DNA of 64,000 nucleotides from Nymphaea colorata. Its lineage: Eukaryota; Streptophyta; Magnoliopsida; Nymphaeales; Nymphaeaceae. A model generated the notes under the pieces. That model worked only from the letters and a program-made list of their open reading frames with translations. It was not told where the DNA came from and made no database searches. The translations under genes and the position numbers were made by a program. Below, piece by piece: positions 16,676 through 33,100 of the stretch. Where the stretch lies: NCBI RefSeq assembly GCF_008831285.2, contig NC_045148.1, positions 15,850,802-15,914,801 on the forward strand. Direction: 5' to 3'. How positions within the stretch are numbered: the stretch's first letter is position 1; every line of letters starts with the position of its first letter.

Positions 16676-19279
16676 CTACATTTAATTCACAATTATTTGC
16701 AAAATTTACACACAATAAACTATAAATATGTCATAGCCTTCATATCAGCAGGATCCCAAATGGCTTAAGTTGGTCTTTCACAACTCAAATCTTAAAATCT
16801 GTTCCATGACTTCAGGTAATACAGCATGAAGGTGCTTGCAGTATCGAGGTTCTTCATGGACACTTCATCAGCCCTTTCTCAACCTCTCCGTGAAAACCAT
16901 AAGCTCATACCAACAAATGTAGGAACTACGCAAAGACTTCATTATCATCGCAAATGTTGAAGGCCGTATCAGTTGTTAAGCTATTTCTTGATTTTATCTC
17001 GCTTTGATTCACAACTTGAGTCAATCAGAGCCAATTCAAGGTATGAATAAATGTAATCAGAGTAACCCCTCTCCTCCTATAGCCTTTCAAAGAGACCATA
17101 CATGGAAGATGTCTCCTCTGTATGTGCTTGAGTGCTCGTAATATAGGAAACAACAATGGTGATTTCGTCCTGCTTGCAAGCTGCAACTGGACCATGTAAT
17201 TAAATTCCTGAATGAGCTCAAAGAAATTGTGTTGCGATATGATTTATAATCAAACAGGCTTATCATTTACGATAACACGATTATCACAATACCAGTAGCC
17301 ATGTAGGCCAGAAATCATGGATCTCGAAGGATAAAGTTCAATAGAACAAAGACAGCAAAATGAAACAGCAATAACGTCAACAGTAGTTACTTCAAACCAG
17401 ATATCGCCATATTTTTTAAAATATCATGAAATTAACTTCGGAAATAAGAAAAATAAAAAAAAAGGAAAAATCGCGATATTTTGAAAAAAAAAAAAGGACA
17501 AAGGATTTATCACGGTTCTTTACGTGATTTTTTCATTTTTCTATTTTTAGCATTGATACCATGGATTTAAATATAAACGTAAACTAAATTATTTCCATCA
17601 TTTTTATTATCAGTAAAACATTCCTTTCATCACTTTTATATAGTTTTATTTATTTTTTATATTAGTTTCTCATTTATTTCATTTATACCTTTTTTTTTAT
17701 TTTTTAAAATTTTCTGAGTTTTTCCCAAAAAAAATCCTAAAAAACAACTTTGCCGTTAAAAATCCCTAAAAAAATGTCACAGTTAAACCGATATTTTTGA
17801 CAATGCTTCAAACCTAACGGAAGCCTAGAGTGGTCTCCCATGGTGACCTTAGTCTATCCAGGCTTGCAGAAAAGCCATCCAAGCCCGATCTGTGTGTCGT
17901 GCGGTTTCAACTTAAAGGAGAGTCTAGTCTTGGATGACCTACGTTTGTGAGGAACTGTCCAGGCCTGAACTGATATGTCTTTCGGTAAATTTTGTCCCAC
18001 TGTCCAATTTTACTTCGGTCTTTAAGTTGGGCCGTTTGATGCATTGGAAATATGAAATTAGAAAGAAGTTTTCAAAAACTTATTTTACAAATTGAAGAAA
18101 TGAAAATAAAATCCAGATTTTTAAAATCCTCTTTGCTGGACTTGAGTTTATGTTACAAGAAATATATTTCTGAGTTTGATATGAATGAAAGATTGAAAAA
18201 GAGAATGGTTGGATGTTAAACACTGCTTTGAAGCCAATGGTTTTTTTTTTTTTGTCTCAAAAAAAAAAAAATTTTTTTTATCCTTTGAAGTGGAACGAAA
18301 TTTTCAAAAAAAAGTTTCTGAAAACAGACTCAATGCTACGTCTTCTCATCTCAAGATGATGGGAGGAAATTTTTTTTTAATTTGAATTTTATTTTCAGTG
18401 TTACAGGATATTTGCTGCCCATCAAACAGGCCCCTCGAAAGAATCCTGCATTGTGAGTTTTGTGTGGTAAGCGATTTATATGAATCAATTACTTCATACT
18501 TTTTATCCATAGCACTGAATTTCAAAAAAAAATGGAAAGAAGACCTGCTCATCACCTATGTCATGGGGCAGGTACCGGTAAGGGTGCGGGTGTCGGAACG
18601 GCATATCTCAAAAAATTTAGGTACGCAATGTGATGAGGGTATTTTATTATTATTTTTTTAATTTATTATGTATATAACAGAATAAACATGTATATATTAT
18701 TATTACAATTTAGTTATTAATGTATATAACATACTTGAATAGTTGTATTGCATAAGAAAATATCAACAACATATATTATAAAAGTAAGTTAATAATATAA
18801 CATTCTAATTGGGTTCAGGTGTAAATCGGGGCACATCCATGTTTCGTGTGCACCCGACTCGATGCGGACTCGGGTGCACTTAGCTCATCACTTCATCAGA
18901 TTTTTCATCCATAACACTGTATCCTAGAGAATTGCAGTCAACATATCACTTGAACGGATTTTTTTTTTTTTTTTTGTAACACTGTATCGTAGGGAATGAA
19001 AGGAGATCTACCCAAGGAAAAATCAAATCAACCTGACTCGGCTTTTTGGTGTATGCTTTGAGCAACATTGCTTCTACCTTGTTTACAGGCCAAAAATGAC
19101 AGCCTCCGGATTAGGTGTTGCTGGATAGCGGATGCGTCGGTGGTGGCTGGAGGCCTCCTCTCTTCTCGGTGGCGGGGTCGGTGGATGCCTTGGGCAGCAT
19201 TGGGCGGAAGGCGGCCAAGGGGATTGCTCCGGCCAACTGACCGCTCATCTTGTCCTTTGGGACTGGCCGAACCAATCAC
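16676..19279. other. Intergenic region, repeat-rich, no gene
   Basis: Homopolymer-rich A/T sequence at 17,400-17,800 and 18,240-18,380 looks like old transposon debris. A 30-bp imperfect direct repeat with the wording ACTTCAT...CCATARCACTG occurs near 18,490 and 18,892. It brackets a GC-richer stretch with ACCCGACTCG/GACTCGGGTGC motifs (18,560-18,885) and a 9-base GCTCATCAC at each side, possibly a degraded DNA element. No coding region is supported. Confidence 0.45.
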
Positions 19280-19287
19280 GATCTGGG

Positions 19288-19662
19288 CAGGGATGTCAAC
19301 GGATCAGATTCAAATCGGAGATATCCTTCATCATATCCATTTTTCGGATATTCACATATTCAAATTCAAATTTGAATAAAAAAAAGTCATATCCGAATCC
19401 GAATTTTGAATTGGAATTTGCCAATTTTCAAAATTTAATAGCATTAGATACATGATATTTGTCTAAAAATGAATTCCGAATCCGTATATGAATCCAATCT
19501 GATATTTATGTATATCCAAATCCGAATCTGATCGGATGTCATTTATTAAATCTGAATCTCATCCGATTTCTTAATCAGATATTAAATTTGTTTTTCATAT
19601 TTGATTTTTTTGAATCAGATCAATTAGATATCCGATTCAAATCAGATAAATTGACATCCCTA
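19288..19662. mobile_element. hAT-like MITE
   Basis: The ends CAGGGATGTCAA and TTGACATCCCTA are near-perfect inverted repeats typical of hAT-type non-autonomous elements. The 8 bases before (GATCTGGG, 19,280-19,287) and after (GGCCTGGG, 19,663-19,670) agree at six of eight positions, fitting the 8-bp duplication of the hAT superfamily. The 375-bp interior is built of short ATATCCGAAT/ATTCGGATAT-like motifs in both orientations and has no coding capacity. It interrupts GC-rich sequence that continues on both sides. Confidence 0.75.
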
Positions 19663-19670
19663 GGCCTGGG

Positions 19671-22237
<2,567 letters not shown>

Positions 22238-22246
22238 TATATAAAT
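22238..22246 (+). promoter_or_regulatory. Candidate TATA box of the LysM gene
   Basis: TATATAAAT lies 284 bp before the LysM start codon. It would give a leader of about 250 bases containing pyrimidine-rich tracts (22,400-22,500), common in plant 5' UTRs. An inference from sequence only. Confidence 0.4.
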
Positions 22247-22521
22247 CGACGAGTTGTGAGAGAGAAGCGACGTTGCAGGTGGAGCGGTCAGAAATTTTAA
22301 AACGAGAGAGTGCAATAAAGAAGTCGCCTTTCTGGCTCCTTCCCTCCCTCGTTAGTTGCAAAAGATATGTGTCTCTGTCACTGTCCAGGACTCTAAATCT
22401 TTAATCTTTCTCTTTTCTTCTCGCCTCTGTTCTTTCTCGTCTTCATTCATGTCCGTTTCGAAACCTTCTCCCTTTTAGCTTTTCTGCTTCCCCCTAAAAG
22501 AGACGGAAAGAAGCTTCAACA

Positions 22522-25479
22522 ATGCCTCCTCCTCATCCTTCTTCTTCGTTTTCGTTCTGGCCTCACACCAGCTTCTTCATCCTGCTCGTCCTCTTTCCTC
22601 ACTTTGCGTCTTCCAAATTCGTCATAGAGCCCTGTACCTCCTCTGATTCCTGCAGCTCCCTGCTCTCTTATCTCCTGCCTTCTGATCTTAAGCTTTCCGA
22701 GATCGCGTCGAGGTTCCAAATCAAAGTTCCTGAGATTCTAGGGGCGAATTCTTATGATCCTTCCACTCCCCAGACACAGATTGTTCCGATCAACTCACTT
22801 CTGAAGATCCCCATTTCGTGTCCCTGCGTCAATGGCATTCGTCAGTCGGTTTCAACGACCTACACCGTCCAGCCCATAGACAGTCTTGACTCCATTGCAG
22901 CTGGTTTTGGTAGGCTGGTGAGTGCAGACCAAATCAGGAATCTGAATGGGATTGGTAGTGGGCAGCCGCTGGCGATTGGTACCCAGTTGAAAATCCCGCT
23001 TCCATGTACTTGTTTCAATAACATTGATAATGGTGTCCCCTCTGTGTATCTTTCCTATGTTGCTCGCTCTGGGGACAGCTTGAGCAGCATTGCGGACACG
23101 TATGGGAGCACCGTAGCGGATTTGATCTCAGTTAATCAGTTAGGGACTCAAGATATTCAACCCGGGGACATTCTTGCAGTTCCAATCCCCGGTAAGGAAA
23201 ATTTCCACTTCCCAAATTTCGTTTTCAGAGATAGTTTCTTTCTGCTAGTGTGGTGCCTCTTTTAGATTAGGATTGTTTGACTGAATGGTGACTTCGTATG
23301 AGCTGGGCATGATGACAGTATGAAGATCATCAGTTATACACTTGCGTATGTCGGTGTTGATTGCTAACGACTGTCCTTGTTCTATTATTTCGTATTAGCA
23401 GTTAAGGCTTAAAGATCGCCTAGCGATGCCGTTCTGCTTTTGTGATGTTACTGACCAGTGGGATGTCATGAATTCAAGAAAATTTCATCGCCAGAGGCGT
23501 CCTAATTGTCAGGGACAGCCTTTGCATGCATTTTGTAATTCAGTTTGTGGTTTCCAATTCTCTCTGAGTTTCCAAACTTACATAAAAAATTAAGTTCGAA
23601 ACAACCTAACGTCTTTGTGATGAAAAAATATTCGGAAGTTCAGAGGGTATGCCAAAGTCTTACATTCTTGGGTTTAATCATTGGTAGATCCCGACGAGTT
23701 TCTTTGATATGGTCCATCACGACAATTTGCAAATTGGGTTTACTGAAATGCATTACTTTTCCTTTCTTAGGTAAAACGTCAATACTTTGTCTTGGTGCTT
23801 TTCATTTTTCCCTTGACGGGGTGAAGCACCATTAATTTTTTTCTGTCATCCTCTTTATTACCTTTCCAAGGTGCGAAGGTAAAGGCGCATTTATTCCACC
23901 ATAATACTTATACAACATTACTGCTACTCATGGGTATAAGAAAATTGTCGAGGAAAGTTCCTTAGAGGGTTTCATATGAATAAATTTCTCACAATCTTCA
24001 GTATCAAGAATATCTTTTCTTGGCACTGAATCTCAGACTCGCTTGTCCCAGTTAGAAGATATGTATTCTGCTGCTTCTCATGGAGATGAGAAAATGGTCA
24101 AGGAAATTTTGTTAGTGGGTTTCATATGAATAAATTTCTAATAATTTCACTGTCAAGAATATGTTTTATTGTCAGTGACTCTCGGACTCACTCTTCTGTG
24201 TTTGTCCTGATCAGTTAGAACTTGGAAGATGTGCATTTACTGGTTCTCATGGAGATGAGGAAATGGTCAGGGAAAGTTTCCTAATGGGTTTCATATGAAT
24301 AAATTTCTCATAATTTTCAGGGTGGAGAATATCTTTTATTATCAATGATTCCCAGGTTCACTTTTTTCTGTATTTTTCCTTATCGGTTAGAAGATATGTA
24401 CCCTTTTATATGCATGATGTCCATTTCACGAAATAACCGACAAGAATTGGGCGTTTAATCTAAACACTGCAAAGGCAAGTTTTCCACATACTCTGTTGCA
24501 TCATGGGAAAAAGATAACCAAAATCTTGTTTGTTCCTCTTAACAGATACCTCAACAGAGGAAAAAACGGTCGTCAATTAGCTATTCAATTCCCAAAAACA
24601 ACAAAGCTTACTCCTTCATTCGGTTTTGTGTCTGCAGCATGTTCATCAATAAATATGAATTTATACTCCGACCATCTCCTTGTTCCCAAAGATAGCTATA
24701 GTATGACTGCTTTCAACTGCATCAAATGTAACTGCAATTCAAGTGATCTAAAGTAAGTCGTTCCCCAAAATATTTTAAGACCATTCTGTGAGCAGATTTC
24801 ATCCTTTAAATATTATACCATTAAACGTTTTTCATTTGGATTTCATGGTCTCAGCATGCAGTGTTCGTCATTCCCCTTGTACACGTCGTGCCGTAAACTC
24901 CAGTGCAAAGGGAGTAATCTTTTCATAGGTGATGTTTATGAAAACCAAAGTAGCAAAGGTTGTAATATAACAAGCTGCCTGTATCGTGGCTACCTTGGCC
25001 ACACCATTCTTAGCAGGTATTCCTCTCGCTATTTATCTAATTATTTGCAAGGTTCCAGATAAGATATTCATCATTGTTTTATCTTCTATTACCGTGTTGC
25101 AGTTCGAGATCTTACATCCGTCCAAAATGTTTAGGTAAGCGACAGAGCATCGCATTTTGCACTATCCTGATCTGTTTATTTCATCTTCCTGATCCTAATG
25201 GCTACCTATTTCGTTAATTGTACTGCAGGAAACCAGAGTCAGAACATAGATAGCATGGCTCCATCTCCTGCAGCAAATGAGCCAAAACTTCCATTCTCTG
25301 TACCATCATCATCAATTCCAGTATCTGCTCCTGGTTCTCATATGGCCCCCCAAATAGCAGCACCACCCCTAGTTTCTTCCTCGGAAACATCAAGTGAACC
25401 ACTCTCTCTAACCATTGTTTTGACATTGGCGATGATTTTGTACTCAAACTTTGCAGGTATCTTCTTTATTGATGCCTAA
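22522..25479 (+). CDS. LysM-domain GPI-anchored protein (LYM1/LYM3, CEBiP-like family)
   Basis: Exons: 22522-23191, 24638-24752, 24855-25016, 25103-25134, 25229-25479. Splicing is GT-AG and in frame throughout, giving 409 residues. Residues 1-31 form a secretion signal. Three LysM modules follow at about 50-100, 113-162 and 178-222, separated by the family's Cys-X-Cys pairs (C100-P-C102, C162-T-C164). Then comes a Cys-rich block on exons 2-3, a Pro/Ser/Thr-rich stalk, and a hydrophobic C-terminus (about 386-409) ending the protein, as expected for a GPI-attachment signal. There is no kinase domain. Family members bind peptidoglycan or chitin fragments at the plasma-membrane surface and signal through partner LysM receptor kinases. 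Length and architecture fit LYM1/LYM3 (rice LYP4/LYP6) better than shorter forms. The ligand cannot be told from sequence. Confidence 0.92.
23910..24420 (+). repeat. Threefold degenerate tandem repeat in LysM gene intron 1
   Basis: The phrase GGTTTCATATGAATAAATTTC recurs in near-identical form at about 23,968, 24,118 and 24,297, each time preceded by a CTCATGG...AAATGGTCAGGGAAA-like block and followed by a TATC(T)TTT...GACTC segment. Periods are about 150 and 179 bp. The copies are diverged and non-coding. Confidence 0.8.
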
Positions 25480-27192
25480 AAGAAGAGTTGCTAGTTACTG
25501 TTCAAGTTACTGACCAATTTAGAGCAAAACTTATAGAAGCTTCTGTTGCATTGACCGGGCCTTGGTGACTCCAAGGTTGTAACTTCATCAAGGATTTGAT
25601 TTCCAAACAAGAAAAGTCAAGGCTTTAAATGTTTCACGGTGTTGTATCAATAGCAAGGAATGAAGTTTATTTCAGTTGCATGGCTCTTGCAAGAATGAGA
25701 GCAGAGGAAATATAATCTTAATACAGAACATCTGTTTAATGAAATTCTTTTTTCTTTTACGGCGCTATGAGGTTATTCGGTATGAAGGATTAGACATGCA
25801 CCTATTGGTACCATTATACCATGCAAGATGTTGTCGTCTGTCAATGTCATCGGTTTGTGATTACCTTAGTTCCCTTATGCAAATATGGCTGCTTGAAATT
25901 GAACATGACAATCCTTGCTTCGTTTAGAACTTAAAAGCATGCTAATCATGACAATTATGGGTTTATAATGATTATTGTGGCAACAATAATCCCATTGAGC
26001 TAATGATGCGTAGTTCGCTTTCCAATCGGAATGCTGAATCTCCTGATGATGCAAGCAATATCCTGACACCAAATACGATCAAAAGAGTTATATCACACTG
26101 ATTAATGAGTAAATTCATCTTTGAGATACTAATGAGTCAAAAGCACGTACTATGAGAAAGAACCTAAACATGAGCCGCTTAATGTGAATCTCATAATGTG
26201 GCAAGCACTGTCAACGCAAACTGGGAGACGACACAAATGGCTTATCTCTATTCACAAGGCTTCTTCTTCTCTTCTTTTTTGTTTTTTTAAAACTTAACAG
26301 TTTGTTTCAGTTTCTCCTAGTATGTGTCTGCAGAGCCTAAAGTAGATATGTTTGAGTGCAGAGTTATTGACGATGGTGAGCACTTGGATCCTATAATCAC
26401 TACTCAAATAATGGATACACAACATTCTAACTGAAAGGTGTAATGTTTCTTAAAGACCGTTTGGCAATAAAAACAACTTGTTGTTGAATCTGCTTCAAAT
26501 ATTGAAGCAGATATATGAAACACAATGTTACAGTATGAATTTATCTCAAATTTACGAAACAATAACAAAGTTTCATTGTTGCCAACTGCTCCTTAGATAA
26601 CAAGTAGACATGTCGGAATTTAATGAAAGAGTGAAACCATAGTTGGCTGACTCGCCGAGTTGGCTCGGGAATCACCCGAATCAGTTCAGATTGCTAAAAA
26701 ACCTCGTCACGAATCAAGGTTGGCTCGGCTTGCCCTTGACTCGTTCCGATTTGCCCTCAACTCATCCCTTCTTAACTCGGCCGATTCAAGTTATTTTAAA
26801 ACTCGACCAAGTTGACAAGTCAATTGATCGAGTTGACGAATCAACTTGCTGACCCGATCCTCTACCAATTCGATTATGATTTACGGGTTTGCTAAGTATG
26901 AGCGAAACTGTTAAAACCACAAAGGTTTATTAAAATGGGAAGGATGTGTGAGCCTCGAGACCGGATCCTGGCCGCTGCTAATAGACAATCTTGGGGCCTC
27001 GGAGCAAACCCCCAAACAAAAAGCCGTGCAGACTCTCGAGAACCCAGACGGCTCAATCGTAGGTCACGGTCGGACGGGTTCGACCTGTTTGCATTCCCTC
27101 TAAACTCCGACGCAAACCTCCGTTAGCACGAGAGAGAGAGAGAGAGGGGCAGTCCTCCTGAGATCGAGATCTCAATCTCCGGTACGAAGAAG
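25480..27192. other. Intergenic region between LysM and zinc-transporter-like genes
   Basis: The first few hundred bases are probably the LysM 3' UTR. Around 26,640-26,880 is a segment dense in GACTCG/CGAGTTG motifs in both orientations that resembles repetitive plant DNA, but no boundaries are clear. A GA run at 27,131-27,147 lies in the probable 5' UTR of the next gene. No other gene is supported. Confidence 0.5.
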
Positions 27193-30100
27193 ATGATGTC
27201 TCCGCGGACTGGGGGGGATCCTATCTCTCGGAAGAGCGATCCAGATCCTTTCAGGTACTCCGCCTTTCTTCTCTGTTATATTTTAGTAGGGTGATTGGGA
27301 AGATTTCTCTGTTAATCATCGGCAGACTTAAACTCAACCCTGTCCTTTCATGTTTGGACGAAGATTTGAGGTCTTGGGGATTAAGGGTTTTGGGGTGCCA
27401 ATGACAGCTTTCCATTCTGGATGGTAGTCGAAAAACATTTCATCCTTAGTTTTTTTGTTTCTGACTTGCGATAATTTGTTGGTTTCAACATTTCTGTTAT
27501 TTTTTATCACCGTAAAATCAATGTTGCAAAAGAAACCAGAATTGTTTGGGTGGGCTCTTTGATCTATTGGTCACCTAGACGCTCTCAGGCAAAGCATTGG
27601 GAAGATTGGCTTTTTAAGGGGAACTGCATAGCCTATATTGAAGAGAAGGAGAAGTGAGTAAAACTCTTTAGAGGCCATTGTAATGGGATTGAGACTCACA
27701 AAAGTTGTCCAAGGTGGTTCGTTAATGCCTGACCAATTTATCCTGCTTTCTCGTGCTGACTCGGAAAGCGTTTTCATCGCATAGTTCGGAGGTCACTGTA
27801 TTTCAATTTCTTGATCCTGTTAAAAATAGGAAGATGAAGGTGGCTGCATCTTTTGTGTCCGTTGTTATCGCTTGAGCTTCTTCTTCATGCCCATCCATTG
27901 ACTGATTGCTTCTAAGCTAAGTTGTATCAAAACAAGAAAAGTCCAGTTGCTGAATGCTGACAGATGCAATAAGCAGAAACGTACATGGAGGGGCCTCGGG
28001 AAACATCAAAGTGTTACATTTATTCAGGATCTATAACTAATAATGATGTCTTATGTATTTTTTATGTGATAATACACATTCCCGCCTATGGTGCTTCTGA
28101 AAGGCTTCTTTTTCTCCCATATCATGATGGAATTGGTCCTTATGTGACTAACTTTTTGCATGTCGCCCCCTGGAAAGTAGAACTTTATTGGGCGAATCCG
28201 CGAATGTTCTTTTTCTCTTTTTTTGTTTTTTGGTTTTCAAAACTTAACGGACACCAACCTGGTAAATGGTAAGGGCTACATGAACTCATGAAAACATGTA
28301 CAGTTGAACTAGTCATTTGAGTTCATCTTCTTCTAGCAAGTAGATGTTGTTGAACCAATATTGCCTTTTTCTGGCCTTTTTTTCCAAAATTTTCTTGGAA
28401 CATCAAGCTGGTAACTGAGAAGAGCTACATGAGAATATTTAAAGGAGAACTAGTGAAACAGAGCAGAACTTCAAAGCACACGGCTATATTTTGAGAAACA
28501 GAGAATGCGAAAGAAGAAAAGAGTCTCTGCTCATTCTATTGCTTTTCATCTCTATATACAAGTTTACATGGGTACATTAGACAAATTATAGATCGTTACA
28601 GAAATATAATAACATGGATGATTCACCGATCTTTTTAGAGAAATCATCTGGCAGATATTCTCTAATGATGACCTTTGACAGACTCAGCAGACTTAACAAG
28701 AAAATATCTCCAATGAAATATATCGAAAAAAATATATCTCCTTAGACACTGAGAGGCTTCTGCATAATGTCAAATTAACTTATGGCTCCAACCAACCTTT
28801 ACATTTATGTTACATTTTGTAACAACTATTTCATAACAACTAGTCATCTGAGTTGTCTTAGAGTCTAGAGATGAACAATGATGTAATGAAAAAAATAAAT
28901 TCATATCTTGGCAGTGGAATCTCCATTCTTCACTTGGTCCATGTTGAATAGGTTTTGGTTTTCCTATCCTTTGGATAGTACTGTATTGTTCCATTGTTGC
29001 TTGTTGAATAAAGTTACGTATATGGCTATTGTTGAGTACCTTATGTCAGGTAGTGCAGTAATTGTGCTCCATCATTAAATGCTTTATCTGTCAATTCTTG
29101 AGACCCCATGTTAGGCATATGTTATTTAGCAGTTAACTCTGGTTGATTTTCAGAGAATGTAAGGCTTAAACTCCCCACTTTCCTATATGCAAAAGGTTAT
29201 GTACTAGTCAGTAGTTGAAGGTTCTTTTTTGCTAATCTGGCATGGTTAAAGTTTAGTGCTGCAAGCAACAGTCTGTTCCAAAGGACTTATTTTGGTTGAA
29301 GTTTACCACATAACATTTTTTGATGCTCTCACCTCTTGACATGGTTTAAGATCATATTGGTTAGGTTTCCTTGATACTCCACCACTGACATACAACTTAC
29401 TTCTTCCTATGCACGGCTACCAGAATCTGGACTAACTTGACCTTTTCCTTTTGACGAATCTAAAGCTAAAACATTGTATGAGTCTTCATGCTTATACACA
29501 AAACTGAAGCTGCTGAATGGTTACAAGCTTGTTAATTACTCACTTAGTCATATATGAATAATTCAAAATTGATATTTTCGTAGGTTTCTATAATTTAGTC
29601 AATTTTTGTATTTGTATACAGTGTCTTGCTCTAGTAAATTATTATCTCCTTTCTTTCAGGCAAACGCCTCTGCAGATTATTCATCTCATTGGAAGCTTCT
29701 TGAGGATATGGTCAGTTTTCTCCATGTACCAGTATGTAACAGAGAAAGAAGTATCGGTCTTGGTTTTCATATTTAGTTGTTTGGTTCCATCATCTGTAAT
29801 CTTCCTGGCCTCACAAAAACCTTGGAGAGGGCGATCTCTTTCTAATTCACAGGTTTGTTATGGTTATACTCTTTGAATCTTGTGTTGGAAGATTAACTTT
29901 TTACACTTCTTCAATATGGTCAGCTATTTCATCTTATTTTTGAAATGGAAATAGTGTTTCAGGTAGTACCGTCCATAATAAATGGAGGTATTATGGCTTT
30001 GTACTTCATCTTATGGGGGAAGGGCCTAAAGACATGTGGACCCATCAGGTTGGTTGCATGTTTTGCTTTTTAGCAAATGGAATTATAATTCCCTTGAAGT

Positions 30101-33100
30101 CCAGTCATCTTTTTTAAAATGGTATATTACCTTGTTATCTGGGTGCTGTTTAAAAATTTAAATCATAATACACTGTGCTTGACCAATTACATTAAGGTGA
30201 ATATGGCACAGTGATCTTGAAACCTTTCATAATTTGCTTTTTTGGCTGTTCTTATATTGATCTACTTCAGAATCACAGATGTAGTTTGTGGTAAACCCAA
30301 TGCAGTAGCATACTGATTTTTTTCTGCTTTCAATTATTCTGACCAAAGTCTTTCTGTATATGTTTCTTTTCTTTCGGGGGCATGTTATGGCATGGAAAAA
30401 TAAAAAAAAATCAAGTATTTGTTGAAATTTCAGAGTCATACTGGCTGAGTATGCTGGTGCTGTACTTGGAGTGCTATCGGCATTGCTACATGGAAGAAGG
30501 GGTCAACTATGGAAAAAGGTTTGCTGTTTGAATCACTTATTCTCTTTTGTCTGGCATTAATTTCTTGAACAACATAGTTATACTTACTTTGAGTATGTGA
30601 ATTATATTCTCCGTTAGGGAAACCATTAGTAGATGCAATATAAAAAAATTTTGCTCATTGTATTGGAATTAGCTAGACATAATTTCATGCCTGCTCACAT
30701 AGTGGTGATTTATTCTGATGGAACTAAATTATTTTAGCTTCTATTGAGAATTCTGATTAAGCAATCTACATAATAAAAATGCTTGGATCTCAAACATTTA
30801 TTACAACCATCAGATCACATCACATTTTCTGTGATCTCATGAAGTACACAACCACATACTTCACTATATAGTAGTTTTTTGTTACGAAATTCTTCACATA
30901 AGATATATGGGAAGGATTTGCATTTTCTTCTTTGTTTGGTAGGTTTTTAATGTTGCCAGTTTAAAGGTTTATTTGCTGATTGAATGGTTAATTTGACATC
31001 ATTCTTGTCAGGTTGGTGGATTGATTGCGATGGCTGCATGTTTTTACTTTTTGTCTGAGGGATGGGCTACAGCAACATATGCTCCTTTTTATATCCTTAA
31101 ATAATAGTCTCTTTAACTTAAATTTTGGTTATAGATCCTCTTTGTTAGAAATAGTTTAATTATTTTTTTCCAGAAATGACAGAAAATTCAACATTTTTCT
31201 CTTTGCACAATAATCTCCCGTGACTCCAATGCTGGTTCTTTGGTTTTCATATTGGAAGGAAAGACAATGTTTCTAATCTTGAATAGGGGAAAGATTTCTT
31301 GTATCTGCAGCCAGTACATGGTTGTAACCGTACAATGTTTTCTGCTTGTTTAAGAACTTAACTGAAGATAACCTTTCAAGGATAGATCTGATGTCAGCTC
31401 AGCACTTAATAAGGAAAAGCCGTTGAAGATGAAAGAAATGGTGATCCCCATAGTTGCTGGAATTCTGTCAGGTTTAAGGAGGGTGGTTGCACGACGTGTA
31501 TCTCTCAAGGTTCTTCTTATAGTTCATCTTGATGTTTCCAAGACCTTCCATTCTTTTTGTCTTCCCTGCAAAAGGGTACAAACTACAAACACTGTTTCTG
31601 ATTATCAGTTTATCATGCCATCAGAATCAGCTTAAAAGGAGGCTTCATTCAATAACAGTCACTTCTGCTGCTTGCTTTATCTTTCCATTTGCCATTTGGG
31701 AGATAGTGATGGTATGTTTGAACATTCTAAGATTATGATTTAATCTACTTATTGATTAGGCTAAAATACATGCATATTCCAAATCATAAATTTGTATTTT
31801 TGTTCTTTTAGTAAATTTCACAATTTTTAATATTTCATGAATAGAAGAATAAATAAAGGATAATTTCTTGAAGGAGATAAAGGAAGTAAGTGTAATGTGT
31901 AGAGTCTTAGACAATCACTTGGAGGAAAAAGTTGGTGGACTAAGGAGGAACTAACTTTCAAGACTTTTTGTGCCTGGCCTTACATTTTGAAGTCTAAATG
32001 ATGGCTCTTAAGCAAAAACTTGACTGTTTAAGCTTGTTAAAAGTTAAAAATCAGAAATCAGAACAATTGTGAAGTCAGCAAAATGGAGCAATCATCTCTT
32101 AGTATGCAGATTGCATGATATTGCAATGCTTTATGTGTTCCTATGTGCTGAAGTGGATGGATAAGTAATGTTGATGACCAATGAAACAAAACTTTTGGTT
32201 TTTTCTGTTGTTTTGGATTATAATCTCAGCACTTGTCAACTTTGGTTTCACAGGGCTCAACTCCACAGAGAAACTGGAAGCCATGGTTTTCATCCTGGGC
32301 TTACATTAGCACTGTTCTTTTTGGGATGGTTTTGATATTCTACATTGACAGCCTTGCTGAAGAGAGGTAAGTTCCTAAAATGGGCAATCGTATTACATGC
32401 CATCATCAATACTACTTTTCAGGCTCTCATTTATGATTATGTGCAAGTGCCAATTGTCATTTGCTTACTTTCACTTTGGCTCTGTGTCCTGTGAGAGATT
32501 ATCTAGTTAATTACCATGTAATGCATCTTAAATATAATGTTCTCAATGTACATGTATTTGGCCCGGATAGCGTTTTCAAAATTCTTAATATGGTACCATA
32601 AGAACTCTCTGATTACATACTTCCATATAAAGGTTGCTTATTGTTGGATATCTGGCAGCAATAGGCACATGAATGGCTGTAGATTCTGAAAACATAAAGG
32701 ATCTTTAGTGTAAATAGTAGACTTTTACATTCATTGGATTGGTGTATGCATGGCTTTATCCACTGTCATGCATTGCCTTATGTTTTTCCTTCTGAAATTT
32801 GGATCTCTGACATCTTCCTGTGATGTGCAAAAAGTTTTGTTTCAGAGTTCACTTACTGTGTTTATGGCCTCGCCTCAGTGTCATCCTGTAATTTGAATAC
32901 ATGGTTGCTTAACGTAGTGTTCCTTTGGTTGCAGATTGCACATGGTTGTTTCTTCTCCGAGGCATCTAATGGTTTCTGCCGTCTGTATCATCATCATGGC
33001 AATCATGTATCAAATGGATTTTTCTCTTATTGGCTTTCTAGTTTGCTCATTAGTTCTGGGTGTGGGTATGTTAAACCGTCATCTATCCCTTTATTTTCTG

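Noticed and set aside
18545-18900. Possible Mutator-like element flanked by GCTCATCAC
   Set aside because: The 9-base direct repeat is present, but no inverted ends were found and the flanks themselves are part of a longer imperfect direct repeat.
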